A DNA stretch of 43,003 nucleotides from Acidobacteriota bacterium (GTDB lineage Bacteria; Acidobacteriota; Terriglobia; Acidiferrales; UBA7541), in the NCBI GenBank assembly GCA_003223245.1, contig QHYI01000122.1:1-43003 (forward strand), given 5' to 3'. A model generated the notes under the pieces. That model saw only the letters and a list, made by a program, of their open reading frames with translations, did not search any database and was not told the origin of the DNA. A program made the translations under genes and the position numbers. Below, in pieces: positions 41,705 to 43,003 of this stretch (position 1 is the first letter of the stretch; every line of letters starts with the position of its first letter).

Positions 41705-42907
41705 CTAGGCGGCGGCTTCCGCGCGCGCAAAGAAGCGTTCCAGGCGGCCGAGACCTTCCTCGATGCGCTCAATCGACGTGGCGTAAGACAGCCGCAAATA
41801 CCCGGGGGCGCCAAATGCTTCGCCGGGAACCACGGCAACATGCGCCCGATCCAGAAGCATCTTCGCAATTTCTGTGTCTGATTTTGCCAGGGCCTGTTTG
41901 CCTCCGCCATTGCGCAAATGCTCGGAAATGTTCGGGAAGGCATAAAATGCCCCTCCGGGCCATTCACAGGTCACGCCCGAAATCGCGCGCAGTCCTTCAA
42001 CAATCCGTTTGCGCCGCTTCGCGTACTCCGCAAGCATTACCGGAACCGTGTCCATGGTACCCGTCATGGCTTCGAGCGCCGCGTACTGCGCAATCGAAGT
42101 GGGGTTCGACGTGGACTGGCTCTGCAATTTGACGAGCGCCTGAATCAGCGCTTCCGGCCCCAGCGTGTAGCCGATGCGCCAGCCGGTCATAGCAAATGTT
42201 TTCGACATCGAGCCAATGATGATGACTTTCTCTTTTGCGCCGTGCGCGCTTGCGACCGAGTACGGCTTGTTCGGCGCGTAGGTAAAGTGCGAATAGCACT
42301 CGTCGCCCATTAGCCATACATTGTGTTTTTTGCAGACCGCGAGAATCCGCTCATACTCTTCGGGAGGAACAACGCCCCCCGTCGGATTGCACGGCGAGTT
42401 CACGATCAGAAGTTTCGTCTTCGGCGTAATGGCTTTTTCAATCGCGGAAGCCCGCACCGTAAAAGCGTCTTCGGGATGCGTTTGGACAAACACCGGTGTT
42501 CCTCCCGCGTACTTCACAATGTCCGGAAAACTGACCCAACAAGGGACCGGGATGATGACGTGATCGCCGTGCTGAATGAGCACGCTGATGACATTGAAGA
42601 TGGAATGCTTGCCGCCCACGCTGACCACGCATTCCTTCGCTTCGAACGACGAGTGCAATTCGCGCTTATGCCATGCGCAGATCGCCTCGCGCAGCGGCAG
42701 GATGCCTCCCGCAGGCGTGTATTTTGATTTGTTGCTCTCGATGGCCCGCATGGCGGCGTTCTTGATATGGTCCGGTGTCGGGAAATCCGGCTCGCCAGGG
42801 CCGAAGTCGGCGACGTCGACGCCTTTGGCTTTCAGCTTTTCCGCCTCGGCAAGAACTGCTGCGGTCGGCGAGATTTGGATACGGTTGATGCGGTCGGTGA
42901 ATTGCAC
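41705..42907 (-). CDS. PLP-dependent aspartate-type aminotransferase
   Basis: A 400-residue class I aminotransferase (fold type I), of the AspC-like branch common in Gram-positive and acidobacterial genomes. It has GPGEPDFPTP near the start, the Asn174 region NSPCNPTGG, Asp202 in GDECYSHF, the PLP-binding Lys236 in GSMSKTFAMTGWRIG, and the substrate Arg in YLRLSYA. Aspartate/glutamate to oxo acids is the most likely use; other amino acids cannot be excluded. The start is GTG, with AAGGAG eight bases upstream. It heads the minus-strand run with manA only three bases away, although its reaction is not part of GDP-mannose synthesis. Confidence 0.93.
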   Translation of the reverse strand: MQFTDRINRIQISPTAAVLAEAEKLKAKGVDVADFGPGEPDFPTPDHIKNAAMRAIESNKSKYTPAGGILPLREAICAWHKRELHSSFEAKECVVSVGGKHSIFNVISVLIQHGDHVIIPVPCWVSFPDIVKYAGGTPVFVQTHPEDAFTVRASAIEKAITPKTKLLIVNSPCNPTGGVVPPEEYERILAVCKKHNVWLMGDECYSHFTYAPNKPYSVASAHGAKEKVIIIGSMSKTFAMTGWRIGYTLGPEALIQALVKLQSQSTSNPTSIAQYAALEAMTGTMDTVPVMLAEYAKRRKRIVEGLRAISGVTCEWPGGAFYAFPNISEHLRNGGGKQALAKSDTEIAKMLLDRAHVAVVPGEAFGAPGYLRLSYATSIERIEEGLGRLERFFARAEAAA

Positions 42908-42961
42908 TTCTGGCTCCTTGGTTCAAGCTCGTTCGAAATGACGGGCAGGTCTACACTCCAC

Positions 42962-42990
42962 AGTTTACAAGCAGGAAGGAGAAGGGCCAA
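42962..42990 (-). promoter_or_regulatory. Candidate promoter of the aminotransferase-manA-manC run
   Basis: On the minus strand TTGGCC (4 of 6) at 42985-42990 is followed after 17 bases by TAAACT (4 of 6) at 42962-42967. This is about 55 bases upstream of the GTG start. The -35 box is also one arm of an inverted repeat. Confidence 0.35.
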
Positions 42991-43003
42991 CACCGAATTG
43001 GCC
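42985..43003. promoter_or_regulatory. Inverted repeat over the -35 box of the aminotransferase promoter
   Basis: GGCCAA at 42985-42990 and TTGGCC at 42998-43003 form a perfect 6-bp inverted repeat with a seven-base spacer. It overlaps the -35 box and is a plausible repressor site. It reaches the window edge, so longer arms could not be checked. Confidence 0.3.

Overview
The window is a high-GC bacterial chromosome segment, most probably from the phylum Acidobacteriota (Terriglobia-like). The main pointers are an 817-residue ABC permease of the MacB-like type that is abundant in that phylum, a tandem set of secreted amidohydrolase-like proteins, a DUF2961 (GH172) enzyme with HEAT repeats, a PEGA-domain Ser/Thr kinase, and many secreted proteins of unknown function. 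The organism call is an inference from gene content. No rRNA, CRISPR array or phage was seen. The window's left edge cuts the 5' end of an IS1634-type transposase.

Layout. 1-5.4 kb: transposase start, a HEAT-repeat/PilZ protein and a Ser/Thr kinase with PEGA repeats, all on the minus strand. 5.9-7.6 kb: NAD-type malic enzyme with a one-base frameshift. 7.6-11.8 kb (minus): a secreted unknown protein, the GH172-HEAT protein, tRNA-Arg(CCU) and a pseudopilin. 11.9-13.7 kb: an AsmA-like protein. 13.8-18.3 kb: three amidohydrolase-family genes coupled by GTGA overlaps; only the middle one keeps the metal-binding residues. 18.3-22.1 kb: a luciferase-like (LLM) oxidoreductase, a two-lobed secreted unknown and a radical SAM protein. 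22.2-24.6 kb: the ABC permease. 24.9-27.6 kb: an MFS transporter with a secreted AllC/HyuC-type M20 amidohydrolase. 27.8-31.1 kb: a DinB-fold protein and a TPR-GAF protein with a degenerate GGDEF domain. 31.3-31.9 kb: a Phd/VapC-type toxin-antitoxin pair with an obvious operator. 32.0-35.1 kb: thiolase, 3-hydroxyacyl-CoA dehydrogenase and enoyl-CoA hydratase, forming one short-chain acyl-CoA pathway. 35.2-36.2 kb: ribH-nusB. 36.3-36.7 kb: a secreted protein built almost wholly of charged heptads. 36.8-42.9 kb (minus): aminotransferase, manA, manC, phosphohexomutase, cupin and PhzF-like genes, whose core supplies GDP-mannose from fructose 6-phosphate.

Working together. The clearest pathways are GDP-mannose supply (manA, the phosphohexomutase, manC) and the acetyl-CoA/crotonyl-CoA interconversion cluster. 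Signalling genes recur (kinase, PilZ, degenerate GGDEF), but no active cyclic-di-GMP synthase is visible here. Three genes (19389, 28399, 39472) have a -10-like box so close to the ATG that leaderless or near-leaderless mRNAs are likely. No single previously undescribed multi-gene system can be demonstrated from sequence alone. The best candidates for novelty are the amidohydrolase trio with two metal-site-less members, the heptad-repeat protein, the degenerate GGDEF protein and the HEAT fusions.
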